Source: DIGJ01 sp041739345
GTDB taxonomy: Bacteria; Bacillota; Clostridia; Lachnospirales; Lachnospiraceae
Assembly (NCBI GenBank): GCA_041739345.1
Contig: JBGSNZ010000009.1
Coordinates: 186,001-250,000, forward strand
DNA length: 64,000 bases
Direction: 5' to 3'
In this document: in pieces, positions 10,901 through 18,557 of the stretch
Layout: every line of letters starts with the position of its first letter
Numbering within the stretch: position 1 is the stretch's first letter
Notes under the pieces: generated by a model
Told to the model about the DNA's origin: nothing
What the model saw: only the letters and a program-made list of their open reading frames with translations
Database searches by the model: none
Made by a program: the position numbers and the translations under genes

Positions 10901-11825
10901 CAGTTCCTTTCCCTGCAATCAGTGTAGGTACTGTACTTGCATCTGTTACTTTCTGCTCGTCAAGTCCTACTGCCATTGTCTTTACGTCTGCCTCTTTTTC
11001 ATCTACCTTAACATTAGATATCTTACAATTGGTTACGCTTACCGTATAATCTGCCCCATTTTGCATTTTAAGAGTGCCTCTGACAACTACATGATCCAAT
11101 ACAATGGAAGCATTTCCTACACTGTTTGAAATAGTCAAGTCATCATAAGAAGCATTTGATACCTTTACCGTACCATTTTCTACATTTTTTTCGCTAATTG
11201 TTGCGTCATTTCCTATAACCTTTACTTTTACTTTTGCCTTTTTTCCACTGTTATCCTTGGCTTCTACAGTAATCGTTGCCGTTCCCTTGCCAACTGCTTT
11301 GATTTTACCTTTTGATGATACCGTTGCCACCTTATTATTGGAGGATTTATAAGCCAGTTCCTTATTTGAAGCTGCCTTGGATGATACCGTTGCTTTAATT
11401 GTGCTGGTTTTACCAACTTTAAGAGATACTTTACTCTTTGCAACACTTACTTTGGAAACCTTGGTTCCAACCGTTACTTTTATGGAAATCTGTTTTTTGC
11501 TTCCATCTTTCGTTGTTGCTTTAATAACAGATGTACCCTTGTTGATTCCTTTTACTATTCCAGTACTTGTAACCGTTGCAATCTCTTTATTGCTTGTAGA
11601 CCACATCAGTTTCTGATTAGTTGCATTTTCAGGTTCTACTTTTGTTTTTATTTGATAGGTCTTACCTTTGTCTATCGTTATTGTCTTGTACGTTACATTT
11701 GTAGTCGATACCGAGGTTGTTTTAACTGGTTTTTTTGCAGCTTCCACCGATTGCACTGGCAAAATCGATATAATCATTGCAAACGTTAATAAAAATGATA
11801 ATACTTTTTTCCATTTATTTTTCAT
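7908..11825 (-). CDS. Large secreted protein with BIG2 domains and a beta-solenoid-like region
   Basis: The 1305-residue protein has a signal peptide (1-29, ...SVEA-AKK). Two BIG2-type Ig-like domains follow (about 36-119 and 120-203; AYKSSNNKVATVSSKGKIKA). Residues about 205-560 are short, Val/Thr/Ile/Asn-rich strand-like repeats (NASLKVDIQAKTLQID style) that suggest a parallel beta-solenoid. A Gly/Thr/Pro-rich linker follows (about 565-590), then several further Ig-like modules. No LPXTG motif or S-layer homology domain is seen, so attachment is unclear. It ends at a strong terminator. Upstream it meets an 80-bp repeat derived from the 3' end of the 13603-14886 gene. Confidence 0.9.
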   Translation of the reverse strand: MKNKWKKVLSFLLTFAMIISILPVQSVEAAKKPVKTTSVSTTNVTYKTITIDKGKTYQIKTKVEPENATNQKLMWSTSNKEIATVTSTGIVKGINKGTSVIKATTKDGSKKQISIKVTVGTKVSKVSVAKSKVSLKVGKTSTIKATVSSKAASNKELAYKSSNNKVATVSSKGKIKAVGKGTATITVEAKDNSGKKAKVKVKVIGNDATISEKNVENGTVKVSNASYDDLTISNSVGNASIVLDHVVVRGTLKMQNGADYTVSVTNCKISNVKVDEKEADVKTMAVGLDEQKVTDASTVPTLIAGKGTVIVELDAVGNVSIKQNGSATIKSITVSTKLNGDITVSLDGFKGNLEIKSATNSNVNIETKACEIGTATVSGSVTGQKIQLVDKAAEGETASKIEKINLTSNASLKVDIQAKTLQIDKKAANAHVTIEKAIDSVKNNGKDSNLTINADIKEFTSSGDAAVVKIGGGATIEAIQSDGANATISVALGATVTKVTTRGDKNTIEGDGKVGSVKVEGNDTKVNTKNTQLEIADDAKGTQSFDKTVKPGENVNTGTTGGSTGGNPGGTTDPGTASGEAVQIVIENPGTVVAGTPVTLKANMSDVTWKVYNSISSSMGNATIDASTGKINPIDPGIVRVEARSQTNKNAYGVVDIHIQGKKVVSYKELPTIVLNKDEKIVDLTQLKASGKLPKDVEIIYEDNNIVGTLNTTLDDYWYGDFDGRRTGKYMITGYSNLPDGYGGDDYCNICVIVDVQTKQTDDRIAITGYDQLPELTLSEDTHAVKGRDVLSQFVWSNKKDNIFTLNAEDGTTHPCEINSYYSSSTDQFNGTVPGKYTFKFDVEVPVGYKSKQKDVSSGRYLVERTVNVVTPQTVSSVDFDEDNEAPSTTQTAFKPKTEAITISVIEVSAPLTIKVGEVLNLNALVAVAPDKEAYKFVTWQSTNGKISHTNGTFLATYKGMTTITATSRTDKNVYKKINISIEGIDATGYTPITPIEIKTDEHLTDRDVVAASIYANKLPDSVEIIRPSGEIDMIPVYNWNCYSQTTVTGGAIQYTFDPSFEYKYEAYYNYDFNKIKADIIVDPIQTETRPVVTEISYTDTPMEIKSDLFLCRSYQLKNQYFENKKVTLTASLEDGTTKEIIAKVDGINDQNSWWSDEGSPYEGEIGTYTFDMYLQLPKDQYRFWCSSDVKQTFQVTVKQTPNEESIWVTQKPKLTYKVGETLDLSGMLVQVRTNNPENYKEVKIVSKDAVAAGEIKIILHLNGTNDEVEVKEGTQITAEYDKAVIEVQDDKNLYNTIFGRLQVN

Positions 11826-11850
11826 TATCTAATCTCCCTGTTTTTTAATT

Positions 11851-11930
11851 AGGATGTTTTCCAGACAGATAAATCTATCCAAAAAACATCCTAGTTAAGT
11901 TAATTATATTTGTCAAACGATGCAATAAAC
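11851..11930 (-). repeat. 80-bp 3'-flank repeat, copy 1 (fossil gene end plus hairpin)
   Basis: It matches 13554-13633 at 77 of 80 positions. On the minus strand it encodes the peptide end FIASFDKYN plus stop, then an inverted repeat (AGGATGTTTT/AAAACATCCT with about 20 bases between). The other copy is the true C-terminal end of the 13603-14886 gene, so this copy is a duplicated or recombined 3' end that now sits behind the 11936-13378 gene. Confidence 0.9.
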
Positions 11931-11935
11931 ATTTT

Positions 11936-13378
11936 TTATTTCATTGCTTTGGTTACTGCTGACTTATTAACATAATATATTGCTGTATCTGAATACACAT
12001 AAAAACGCTCTTCTGTCTTCTTCCCTGACCAGTTATCCATTCCTTTTACTTTTGCTGGTGTCTCAAATAAATAGTATTTTGCCAACCCATTTTTGGATGC
12101 TAACAGATATTTGCTATCATAGGTTCCAAAGCACATATTCGTATCGTTACCAGCTAAATTCAATTTACTTTCATCTAGCTTTGTACTATATTCTTTCCCT
12201 GCTCCATATTGAAAGAGTTTTTTTGTTTTTCCATCTTTGAGAATTACAAGCCCATCTGCTATCCAGCGTTCCTCCATGTAATTAAACTCACTGGATTTTG
12301 CCTTGTAATTGAATAACTGTTTCCATTTTGCACCACTTTTTACTGAGATTACAAGCTGCCCCTTATCTCCATAGGTTCGCTCAACCGCATATATCTTATT
12401 ATCTACTTTGTCAAAATCCATATTTCTGCTGTTTGATTGAATCACGTAATCCTTGCTAATCGATTTATAGTCTTTCATATTACTGGTGTAATATAGAGTA
12501 TAGGTATCCGAAGAGCTTTGTGGCGCTGCACAAAAAGATTCCCAATCATAATAGGCGCGGTTCCATGAATCAACACCATCCACATCCGGTGTCTCGCCTT
12601 TTTTCCAAGTTTTGTAGTCTTTTGAATAGTAAAAATACCCTACTGTCGACTGTGACCAGTCACTTGTTAGCTTTAATTGCCAATTGTAACAAATCAAATA
12701 TTTTCCTACCATATCTACCCTGTCACAATTTACATTTGGGTTTTTATAAGCATTCATATCTGAATTCTTTTTTATTACCAGATAAACAGGCGTTTTTGTC
12801 CCTGAAGTATCCTCGTAGCTTCCATTTGCTATAATGATTCCGCTTTCGTAATCGTAATCGAAATATCTCTCCATTTCAATGTTCTTCGCATTTTTATCCA
12901 AATCCTCAATTGCTTGATCCAATTTAAGAACTGAAACTTTTTTCATATCAGAAGAGATATTTACAAGGAAATGGTACTCTTTTTTATCGTTTGTGGTTGC
13001 CTTTCCCATCACACAGTATGCACTTTTCCCATTAATATACGATACGTATGAATTTAATTCAATCGCAGAAAAGCTGTGTCCTTTATATTCTTTTTCAATC
13101 TCTTTATCAAGATCAATGTCTTTAAATGTGGTACCATCACTGCTGTAGGATAATACATTCCCACTTTTCTTTTCCCCAAATGCAATTAAATACTGATTCG
13201 TAGAACGCAACGATGAAATAGACGTAAATCCCGTCGCTTTTGTTTTCGTGAATTTCACAGATGCTTTCTTTTCCGTAGTTGATGCTGCACTTGCAAAAAC
13301 AGGCTGAGTCGCTGTCAAGAGGAAGGTACACACCAACATAAATGTAATAATTTTTTGTAATGTTCTTTTTTGTTTCAT
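11936..13378 (-). CDS. Secreted protein, probably beta-propeller-like
   Basis: The 480-residue protein has a clear signal peptide (1-31, ending FASAAS). The mature part has recurring SSDGTTFKDI, YSKDYKTWKKG and YTSNMKDYKS motifs, similar to Asp-box or BNR-type blade motifs, so a beta-propeller fold is plausible. No catalytic residues are recognised. The start has AAGGAG 12 bases upstream. The gene is preceded by the 5' repeat (13431-13509) and followed by the 3' repeat (11851-11930). Its TAA is followed in the same frame by the fossil tail KMFIASFDKYN, so it may have lost a short C-terminal end. Confidence 0.85.
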   Translation of the reverse strand: MKQKRTLQKIITFMLVCTFLLTATQPVFASAASTTEKKASVKFTKTKATGFTSISSLRSTNQYLIAFGEKKSGNVLSYSSDGTTFKDIDLDKEIEKEYKGHSFSAIELNSYVSYINGKSAYCVMGKATTNDKKEYHFLVNISSDMKKVSVLKLDQAIEDLDKNAKNIEMERYFDYDYESGIIIANGSYEDTSGTKTPVYLVIKKNSDMNAYKNPNVNCDRVDMVGKYLICYNWQLKLTSDWSQSTVGYFYYSKDYKTWKKGETPDVDGVDSWNRAYYDWESFCAAPQSSSDTYTLYYTSNMKDYKSISKDYVIQSNSRNMDFDKVDNKIYAVERTYGDKGQLVISVKSGAKWKQLFNYKAKSSEFNYMEERWIADGLVILKDGKTKKLFQYGAGKEYSTKLDESKLNLAGNDTNMCFGTYDSKYLLASKNGLAKYYLFETPAKVKGMDNWSGKKTEERFYVYSDTAIYYVNKSAVTKAMK

Positions 13379-13430
13379 AACTTATTCCGCTCCTTTTAAG
13401 TTTTATTATGATACGCTATAAATTTATACC

Positions 13431-13509
13431 CTTTAAGCATATCATCCATACTATTACAAAAAAATATATTATATTCACATTTGTTGGTAATATATTCACA
13501 TCTTTATTC
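13431..13509 (-). repeat. 79-bp 5'-flank repeat, copy A
   Basis: It matches 14977-15054 and 16738-16816 almost base for base. On the minus strand it holds two direct ATGTGAATATA-like elements 21 bp apart, upstream of the 11936-13378 gene. The similarity to copy C extends towards the gene (to about 13408). The similarity to copy B extends the other way (to about 13527), as far as the bases that form the stop of the kinase gene in copy B. Confidence 0.88.
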
Positions 13510-13553
13510 GAGCGATAGGATTCTATAACTCTACTTTACTCACTTATTTTTTT

Positions 13554-13633
13554 AGGATGTTTTCCAGACAGATAAATCTATCAAAAAAACATCCTAGTTA
13601 AGTTAATTATATTTATCAAACAATGCAATAAAC
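13554..13633 (-). repeat. 80-bp 3'-flank repeat, copy 2
   Basis: It covers the last ten codons of the 13603-14886 gene and the following inverted repeat, with three mismatches to 11851-11930. The hairpin has 10-base arms but no T-run on the downstream side, so it is not a standard terminator. Confidence 0.9.
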
Positions 13634-14886
13634 CCATGTCCGTCTTGCGTCCATATATAGTAAAATACATTTTTACCATAGTATACTTTCACATCTACGC
13701 TCTGTCCGTTTTCATAATATTCACCCGGCGTAGATAGGCTGTAATTGACTGATTTTGTATGGGATACATCTTCGTCATTTTCCTTTGTTACCCAAGTAGC
13801 TTCTTCTTCATTTGAGGAAACAGGCCAATCACAATTCCAAAAGACATTTCCATTTGTGTCATACTCCACAAAGTTCTCTAATGTATTGTCACTACTTTCT
13901 ATTACCTTAATATAACCCGTATCACCTTTGTACCAATTATTATTTGTTTTCTCCGCTTTCGCCTTATTATCTATTTCTCCAAGGTACTTTTTCCCTTTTA
14001 AGTTCACAACGGCACGAACCGCATAATAATAAGATTTTCCTTTTGCTGTCGTATCAATGTAACCATTATAATTACTTTCAGACTGATCTGTCTTTGTAAT
14101 AGTATGGATTACTGAATATTTTCCATCTTTCGTTTTTGATCGTAAAATCTGTATTCCATCACATTCATCACTTCCAAATTTATTCCATGATAAATGGACA
14201 TTATTATCTACAACCTCTACCATGGTCACATAAAACGTTGCTATATCCGAGGCCTTAATGGCAACAATAGAAAATTTCTTTTTTACCGTTCCTGTGTACT
14301 TTCCGATTCCTTTAATCGTAATGGTTGCCTTCCCTATTTTTTTATTGTTTGAATAGGTTATTGTATAGTCCGTTCCTTTTTTCAGCTCGTACCCACCATC
14401 CGTAATTGTGACTGCTGATTTAATTTCTTTACCGGAATAGAGTTGCTCATCCATAACAACGATATCCATTTTGGAAATCATACCACCTTTAGCTTTTGTA
14501 TTTCCAACTAGGGCATTGTATAAATCATTGTATATTTTTGTTATATCATTTCCATACATTTCATTAAAATGCAAAATAGCCGCAGCCTTACTTTTATATT
14601 TACTGTTAACTAACTGGAATGCTCTTTTCAGTGTAGCTTTTTCATAGCCCATTTCAGCCATAATTGTCATCAGTTCCTTTGCATCCGATGCTTTCTCAGA
14701 ATATATCATAGACATGCCTACGATTTCCTCTGCCTGATCCTGTGTCAATGTAGCTGCAGAAGAAGCAACCTCTACCGAGGAAGCGGCCTTAGCCGTAACA
14801 GCACCTACCCCTTCAAATCCAGTGAATAAAAAGACTGTCATGACACATGTCATGCCTGCGCATACTATTTTTTTTAATCTATCCAT
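13603..14886 (-). CDS. Secreted protein with Ig-like and FN3 domains
   Basis: I place the start at the ATG at 14886 (MDRLKK) because GGAGG lies 6 bases upstream. An ATG 12 bases earlier overlaps that ribosome binding site. The 427-residue protein has a signal peptide (to about residue 35), a helical region (about 45-125), an Ig-like domain (about 135-210; YSGKEI, KKGTDYTITYSNN, KATITIKGIGKYTGT), an FN3-like domain (about 215-315; HLSWNKF, YYYAVRAV) and a C-terminal module ending GFIALFDKYN. No enzyme motif is seen. It is flanked by the same 5' and 3' repeats as its downstream neighbour. Confidence 0.85.
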   Translation of the reverse strand: MDRLKKIVCAGMTCVMTVFLFTGFEGVGAVTAKAASSVEVASSAATLTQDQAEEIVGMSMIYSEKASDAKELMTIMAEMGYEKATLKRAFQLVNSKYKSKAAAILHFNEMYGNDITKIYNDLYNALVGNTKAKGGMISKMDIVVMDEQLYSGKEIKSAVTITDGGYELKKGTDYTITYSNNKKIGKATITIKGIGKYTGTVKKKFSIVAIKASDIATFYVTMVEVVDNNVHLSWNKFGSDECDGIQILRSKTKDGKYSVIHTITKTDQSESNYNGYIDTTAKGKSYYYAVRAVVNLKGKKYLGEIDNKAKAEKTNNNWYKGDTGYIKVIESSDNTLENFVEYDTNGNVFWNCDWPVSSNEEEATWVTKENDEDVSHTKSVNYSLSTPGEYYENGQSVDVKVYYGKNVFYYIWTQDGHGFIALFDKYN

Positions 14887-14899
14887 TTTTACCTCCATT

Positions 14900-14954
14900 T
14901 CTTATTATCTACTTTGTCAAAATCCATATTTCTGCTGCTCGCTTTAATCACGTA
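14900..14954 (-). pseudogene. 55-bp internal gene fragment in the leader of the 13603-14886 gene
   Basis: This stretch matches 12394-12448, inside the coding sequence of the neighbouring secreted-protein gene (the part encoding NSRNMDFDKVDNK), including 38 identical bases in a row. It lies just upstream of the GGAGG of the 13603-14886 gene. It is a recombination scar that joins the 5' repeat to a piece of the paralogous cassette. Confidence 0.85.
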
Positions 14955-14976
14955 TGACACGCTATCACTTTATACT

Positions 14977-15054
14977 CTTTAAGTATATCATCCATACTAT
15001 TATAAAAAATATATTATATTCACATTTGTTGGTAATATTTTCACATCTTTATTC
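14977..15054 (-). repeat. 78-bp 5'-flank repeat, copy C
   Basis: Near-identical to 13431-13509 and 16738-16816, with the same pair of 21-bp-spaced direct elements. It lies about 91 bp upstream of the ATG at 14886. Confidence 0.88.
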
Positions 15055-15192
15055 ATCTACCCCATGCCCGTTCTCCTCTGGATTCACCGGTAAATAAAGT
15101 GAAATGCATGCCGATACCAAGCCGCCTGACGCATTATTCACTCCTGCCACTCCACCATCTTCACTTTTGGATGACAAATAGACTGGATTTGA
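15049..15192 (-). other. In-frame open tail after the TAG of the 15193-15960 gene
   Basis: Directly after the TAG stop, 47 sense codons continue in the same frame (SNPVYLSSK ... NGHGVDE) before TAA. The composition looks protein-like, but chance alone would leave 47 codons open about one time in ten. It may be a lost C-terminal end or accidental. Confidence 0.4.
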
Positions 15193-15960
15193 CTAAAATG
15201 GACGGTCTGTTTCGATAATTGTAATCTTATAATTTAGTTTATAGTTGCTTGCATCCTCAAACATGTACTCTAAAACATTCAGTTTAAAGCTGTGATCTCC
15301 CGCTGATATAAATAAAGGCTCTGGTGATGTATAGGTATAATAAGGAGAATCATCGATCGTATTTTTCACCACATTATCGTCTGTATTCATTAGTGTTGCA
15401 TCTTCCCATTCACCTTGCTTTGCTATAAAGCACCACTCACTTTTTGGATTGCTACTATCATTTGCGTATGCACTGATTTTAAATTTTACCCAGGTTGCTG
15501 TCTTAAAGTTAGCATAAAAAGACACCCCTGACTTCTCCATTGATAATTTCCCACTCTTTTCTTTTCCAAGACTAATTTTGGTAGCTCCATTATTCACCTT
15601 AACTTTTTTCACATTACTGTAGCCACTGAAGACTTCTTTTCCATTATTCGTAACGCAGGCACGCATTTTAACATAATAAGTCCCTTTTTCTAGACAAGAA
15701 ATCTGTCCATAATAAGTACTTGTTGTATCTATAGTCTTTTTATTCGAAAAATTCTTATTTTTTGAATATACTATTTGGTATCTGTTCGCATCAGATACAC
15801 GATTAAACATTACCCCGATGCCACCCGCTTCATCATTGCTCACCTGTGTAATTTTAGGTTTTGTGAGTGCCGCATCTGCTTGTAATGGCATCATGGTTGC
15901 CACTAACATTAACGATAATAAAAATGAAATAAATCGAATACTTACCTTCTTTTTTTGCAT
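15193..15960 (-). CDS. Secreted FN3-like protein
   Basis: The 255-residue protein has a signal peptide (1-30, ...LQADA-AL). An FN3-like domain follows (about 34-123; YQIVYSKNKNFSNKK, GTYYVKMRA), as in many Clostridia surface proteins. A C-terminal beta-sandwich (about 130-250) resembles pre-peptidase C-type modules (SFYANFKTATWVKFKIS, FISAGDHSFKLNV). No catalytic motif is visible. GGGAGG lies upstream of the ATG. The TAG stop is followed by an open in-frame tail. The gene follows the small membrane-protein gene at 16021, with a 60-bp gap. Confidence 0.82.
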   Translation of the reverse strand: MQKKKVSIRFISFLLSLMLVATMMPLQADAALTKPKITQVSNDEAGGIGVMFNRVSDANRYQIVYSKNKNFSNKKTIDTTSTYYGQISCLEKGTYYVKMRACVTNNGKEVFSGYSNVKKVKVNNGATKISLGKEKSGKLSMEKSGVSFYANFKTATWVKFKISAYANDSSNPKSEWCFIAKQGEWEDATLMNTDDNVVKNTIDDSPYYTYTSPEPLFISAGDHSFKLNVLEYMFEDASNYKLNYKITIIETDRPF

Positions 15961-16020
15961 CCTACTTTCCTCCCAAAAAATTATTTTTGTACACGAACTC
16001 TTTCCTGATGTAATCTACAA

Positions 16021-16557
16021 TTACCAAAATACGTTAATCGCAATTGTGAGTAGCGTATATGAGATGAATGCGCCAAGCCATGTAATACCAATCGGCTTTA
16101 ACAGTTCCTTTGCGCTTGTCTCATCTATCTTTTTGTAACGCAATGCCTGTATTAGTAATGTTACCGTACTAATTAGAATAATCACTACCGAAATGAGATA
16201 GCTAAATATAGTGAGAATAAGTAAAATGGCAGCTCTCATAATATCCATATTATCTTGCAGTTCATCTTTTTTTTCTTCCGACTTAATTTCATTTACAAAT
16301 ACCTCATAGTCTTCTAGGCTAAAAATATTATCCAGTACATCAATTACCCCATATCTTATCATAATAACCCAGGTTGGTATTGCGATAATAAGTATTGGCA
16401 ATAATGCGCTTAAAATAGACTTATTGCTTGAGAAACCAACAATTCTTGCAAATATTTGTTGAACTATAAATCCTAACATATAACAGATTACAAAGAATCG
16501 CAAATACCATGCCTTTTGTCTAAGTTTATTATAATATTCTTGTTTCATATTTACCAT
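16021..16557 (-). CDS. Small multi-pass membrane protein
   Basis: The 178-residue protein has about five hydrophobic segments (near residues 18-38, 47-68, 107-125, 126-137 and 158-176) and a short charged loop (KSEEKKDEL). I do not recognise a family. The start at 16557 has GGGAGG 9 bases upstream; an overlapping out-of-frame ATG lies 6 bases earlier. It lies just upstream of the secreted FN3-like gene and may be co-transcribed with it. Confidence 0.75.
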   Translation of the reverse strand: MVNMKQEYYNKLRQKAWYLRFFVICYMLGFIVQQIFARIVGFSSNKSILSALLPILIIAIPTWVIMIRYGVIDVLDNIFSLEDYEVFVNEIKSEEKKDELQDNMDIMRAAILLILTIFSYLISVVIILISTVTLLIQALRYKKIDETSAKELLKPIGITWLGAFISYTLLTIAINVFW

Positions 16558-16668
16558 TCATATGATCCTCCCATTAGGCTAGCCTCATACTTTTCGTCCA
16601 ATTTTCTAAAATTTTATCCTCATCCTTTTTCTCTTTCTTGGAATACACCAAATACCATGATTGTTTTT

Positions 16669-16692
16669 AAAAAAGAGCGTGAATCCACGCTC
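16669..16692 (-). terminator. Intrinsic terminator of the 16830-22058 operon
   Basis: Seven-base arms (GAGCGTG/CACGCTC) and a 4-base loop are followed by six T residues on the minus strand, 138 bases after the kinase stop. Confidence 0.88.
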
Positions 16693-16737
16693 CTTCCCCT
16701 ATTATTCTATTCTTTGGTGCTCACTTTAATGTTCACC

Positions 16738-16816
16738 CTTTAAGCATATCATCCTTACTATTACAAAAAAATATATTATATTCACATTTGTTGGTAATAT
16801 TTTCACATCTTTATTC
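16738..16816 (-). repeat. 79-bp intergenic repeat, copy B, in the 3' region of the kinase gene
   Basis: Near-identical to copies A and C. Here it lies between the kinase stop (16830) and the operon terminator, so it would be part of the kinase 3' untranslated region rather than a simple promoter for 16021-16557. Its upstream end continues to match copy A up to the kinase stop codon. Confidence 0.85.
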
Positions 16817-16829
16817 AAGCAATAGGATT

Positions 16830-18530
16830 CTATACAATGGGTATGGTAAGTACCACCTTTGTCTCTTTCCCCTCTTTTGAAGTAATCTTGACTCCATATC
16901 CACTCCCAAAGTATGAACATATTCTTCGATGGATATTAAGAAGTGCTACATGGGACAGTCCTTCTACATCTACCCCATCCTCTGTTATCACATTTTCCAG
17001 ATCATTTTGAAGTTTTTTTACTGTCCTTTCCTCCATTCCACCGCCGTTATCTTCTACAATAAATTGAACACTGTCCTCCATCGCCTTACAATATACATGA
17101 ATTTTTCCAAGAATACCTTCCTGTTCACTTCTGCTATTATCTGCAAAGCCATGCAAAATACTATTTTCAACCAGCGGTTGTATCAACATGCGCGGCAACT
17201 TGATATTTTCCAGAAAGTCCTCCATTTCCACCTCTGCCAAAAATCGTCCTGGATAACGAATTTCCATAATATCTATATATTTACTCAAAACAAAAAATTC
17301 TTCCATAGCATTTACCATGCTTTCGCCACCATTGGCATAGCGAAGCAGATAGGATAATCCATCACACATAAGACCTGCTTTTTCGTTCTCTCCCAAAATA
17401 GATAAGGCTTTGATATTATTTAGTACATTTACCGTAAAATGTGCATTTATCTGCTTCTTTAATGATACAATCAATGCCTTCTGTTTCTTGATTTCTGATT
17501 CTTGTAAAGAAAAAGTAGCTTGAAATAATTCTATCTCCTTTTGCTCCATTCGAACTAGCAACTCATTGATTCCTGTCACGAGACTATCAAAATACTCAAT
17601 TTTTGTCCCTCCTAGTTTTTCTCCTTTTCCGCCATCAAATTTCTCCACTTCCTGTATAATTCCTTGTATCGGCTCAAAAAAGTTATTTTTCCAAAAATGT
17701 AGAAATAAGATTAGGATAAACCATAAAACAAATGCAGTGATAATAATTGCTCCCATAAAAAAGTAAGTCATTACCTGATTCGTATTCCCATACACGACAA
17801 ACAATTCAAAAGGAGTAAACCCAACCTCTTTATGCACCAGAAATTTTGTTGATCGCATGAACTCTTCTGCTCCTAGTCCAACTACTCTTTCTTCATTCGC
17901 TACAATAATCTGATTATCTGCCGCTAGTGCGATTGTCATATCCTCTATCCCGCCAGTTTCCTGAAACAGTCTGTAAATTTCACTTTCCTCAATCAGCATC
18001 ACGATTTTTCCCAAATTTTCATTTTTGTAATAAACCGAATCAACATAACCGATATAATTCACACCCCCAACTTTAATCTGCATTTGCTTTTTGGTTGTCT
18101 CTTTTTGTATTGTATTGTATATACTTTGGGCTGCTGTATTGCTAATATTGCCATAAAAACGATAGTATTCTCCCTGTTGGTTGTATAAAATCAGATTTTC
18201 TGCCAATATATCCTGACTGACCACCTTGTCCAGTTCTTCCATAATCTGACTCGACTTAGTATGAACCATAATCCTGTCTTTTGTGGTCAAAAAGTCTTTG
18301 ATGACTTTATTTTCGGACACCGTAAACGAAATATCCTCCAGTTCCAAAAATGTCTGTTCCAATTTGGTAATAATACTTTCCGATACTTGTTCCATATTAT
18401 GCATTGTGTAGCTTTTGATTGCGAAATTCATATAAAAGTAAAAAAGAAGCCACAAAGCAATCATTGCAAAACACAATCCTAAAATGGTTCTTTTCAGCTG
18501 TTGCAGTAAAGACTTCTTTTCTCTTTTCAT
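16830..18530 (-). CDS. YesM-type sensor histidine kinase
   Basis: The 566-residue protein has two membrane segments (about 15-35 and 255-280) around an extracytoplasmic Cache-like sensor. A linker and coiled coil (about 320-355) follow, then a His_kinase box with H near residue 363 (KKQINAHFTVNVL; the usual P before H is A here), an N-box near 458 (PLVENSILHGF) and a G-box (VEDNGGGM). It is the last gene of an operon with an AraC-type regulator and two binding proteins. By analogy with YesM and PgtB systems, the binding proteins may present ligand to it (inference). Confidence 0.9.
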   Translation of the reverse strand: MKREKKSLLQQLKRTILGLCFAMIALWLLFYFYMNFAIKSYTMHNMEQVSESIITKLEQTFLELEDISFTVSENKVIKDFLTTKDRIMVHTKSSQIMEELDKVVSQDILAENLILYNQQGEYYRFYGNISNTAAQSIYNTIQKETTKKQMQIKVGGVNYIGYVDSVYYKNENLGKIVMLIEESEIYRLFQETGGIEDMTIALAADNQIIVANEERVVGLGAEEFMRSTKFLVHKEVGFTPFELFVVYGNTNQVMTYFFMGAIIITAFVLWFILILFLHFWKNNFFEPIQGIIQEVEKFDGGKGEKLGGTKIEYFDSLVTGINELLVRMEQKEIELFQATFSLQESEIKKQKALIVSLKKQINAHFTVNVLNNIKALSILGENEKAGLMCDGLSYLLRYANGGESMVNAMEEFFVLSKYIDIMEIRYPGRFLAEVEMEDFLENIKLPRMLIQPLVENSILHGFADNSRSEQEGILGKIHVYCKAMEDSVQFIVEDNGGGMEERTVKKLQNDLENVITEDGVDVEGLSHVALLNIHRRICSYFGSGYGVKITSKEGKETKVVLTIPIV

Positions 18531-18557
18531 CCAAACCTCCTGCCTTTTGTCCTATAT

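Noticed and set aside
10077..11616. Several plus-strand frames of 60-147 codons opposite the 1305-residue surface protein gene
   Set aside because: They are antisense shadows of a repetitive coding sequence with no ribosome binding sites.
16580..16672. Open minus-strand stretch ending DEDKILENWTKSMRLA before the 16021-16557 gene
   Set aside because: No start codon with a ribosome binding site, and it overlaps the operon terminator.
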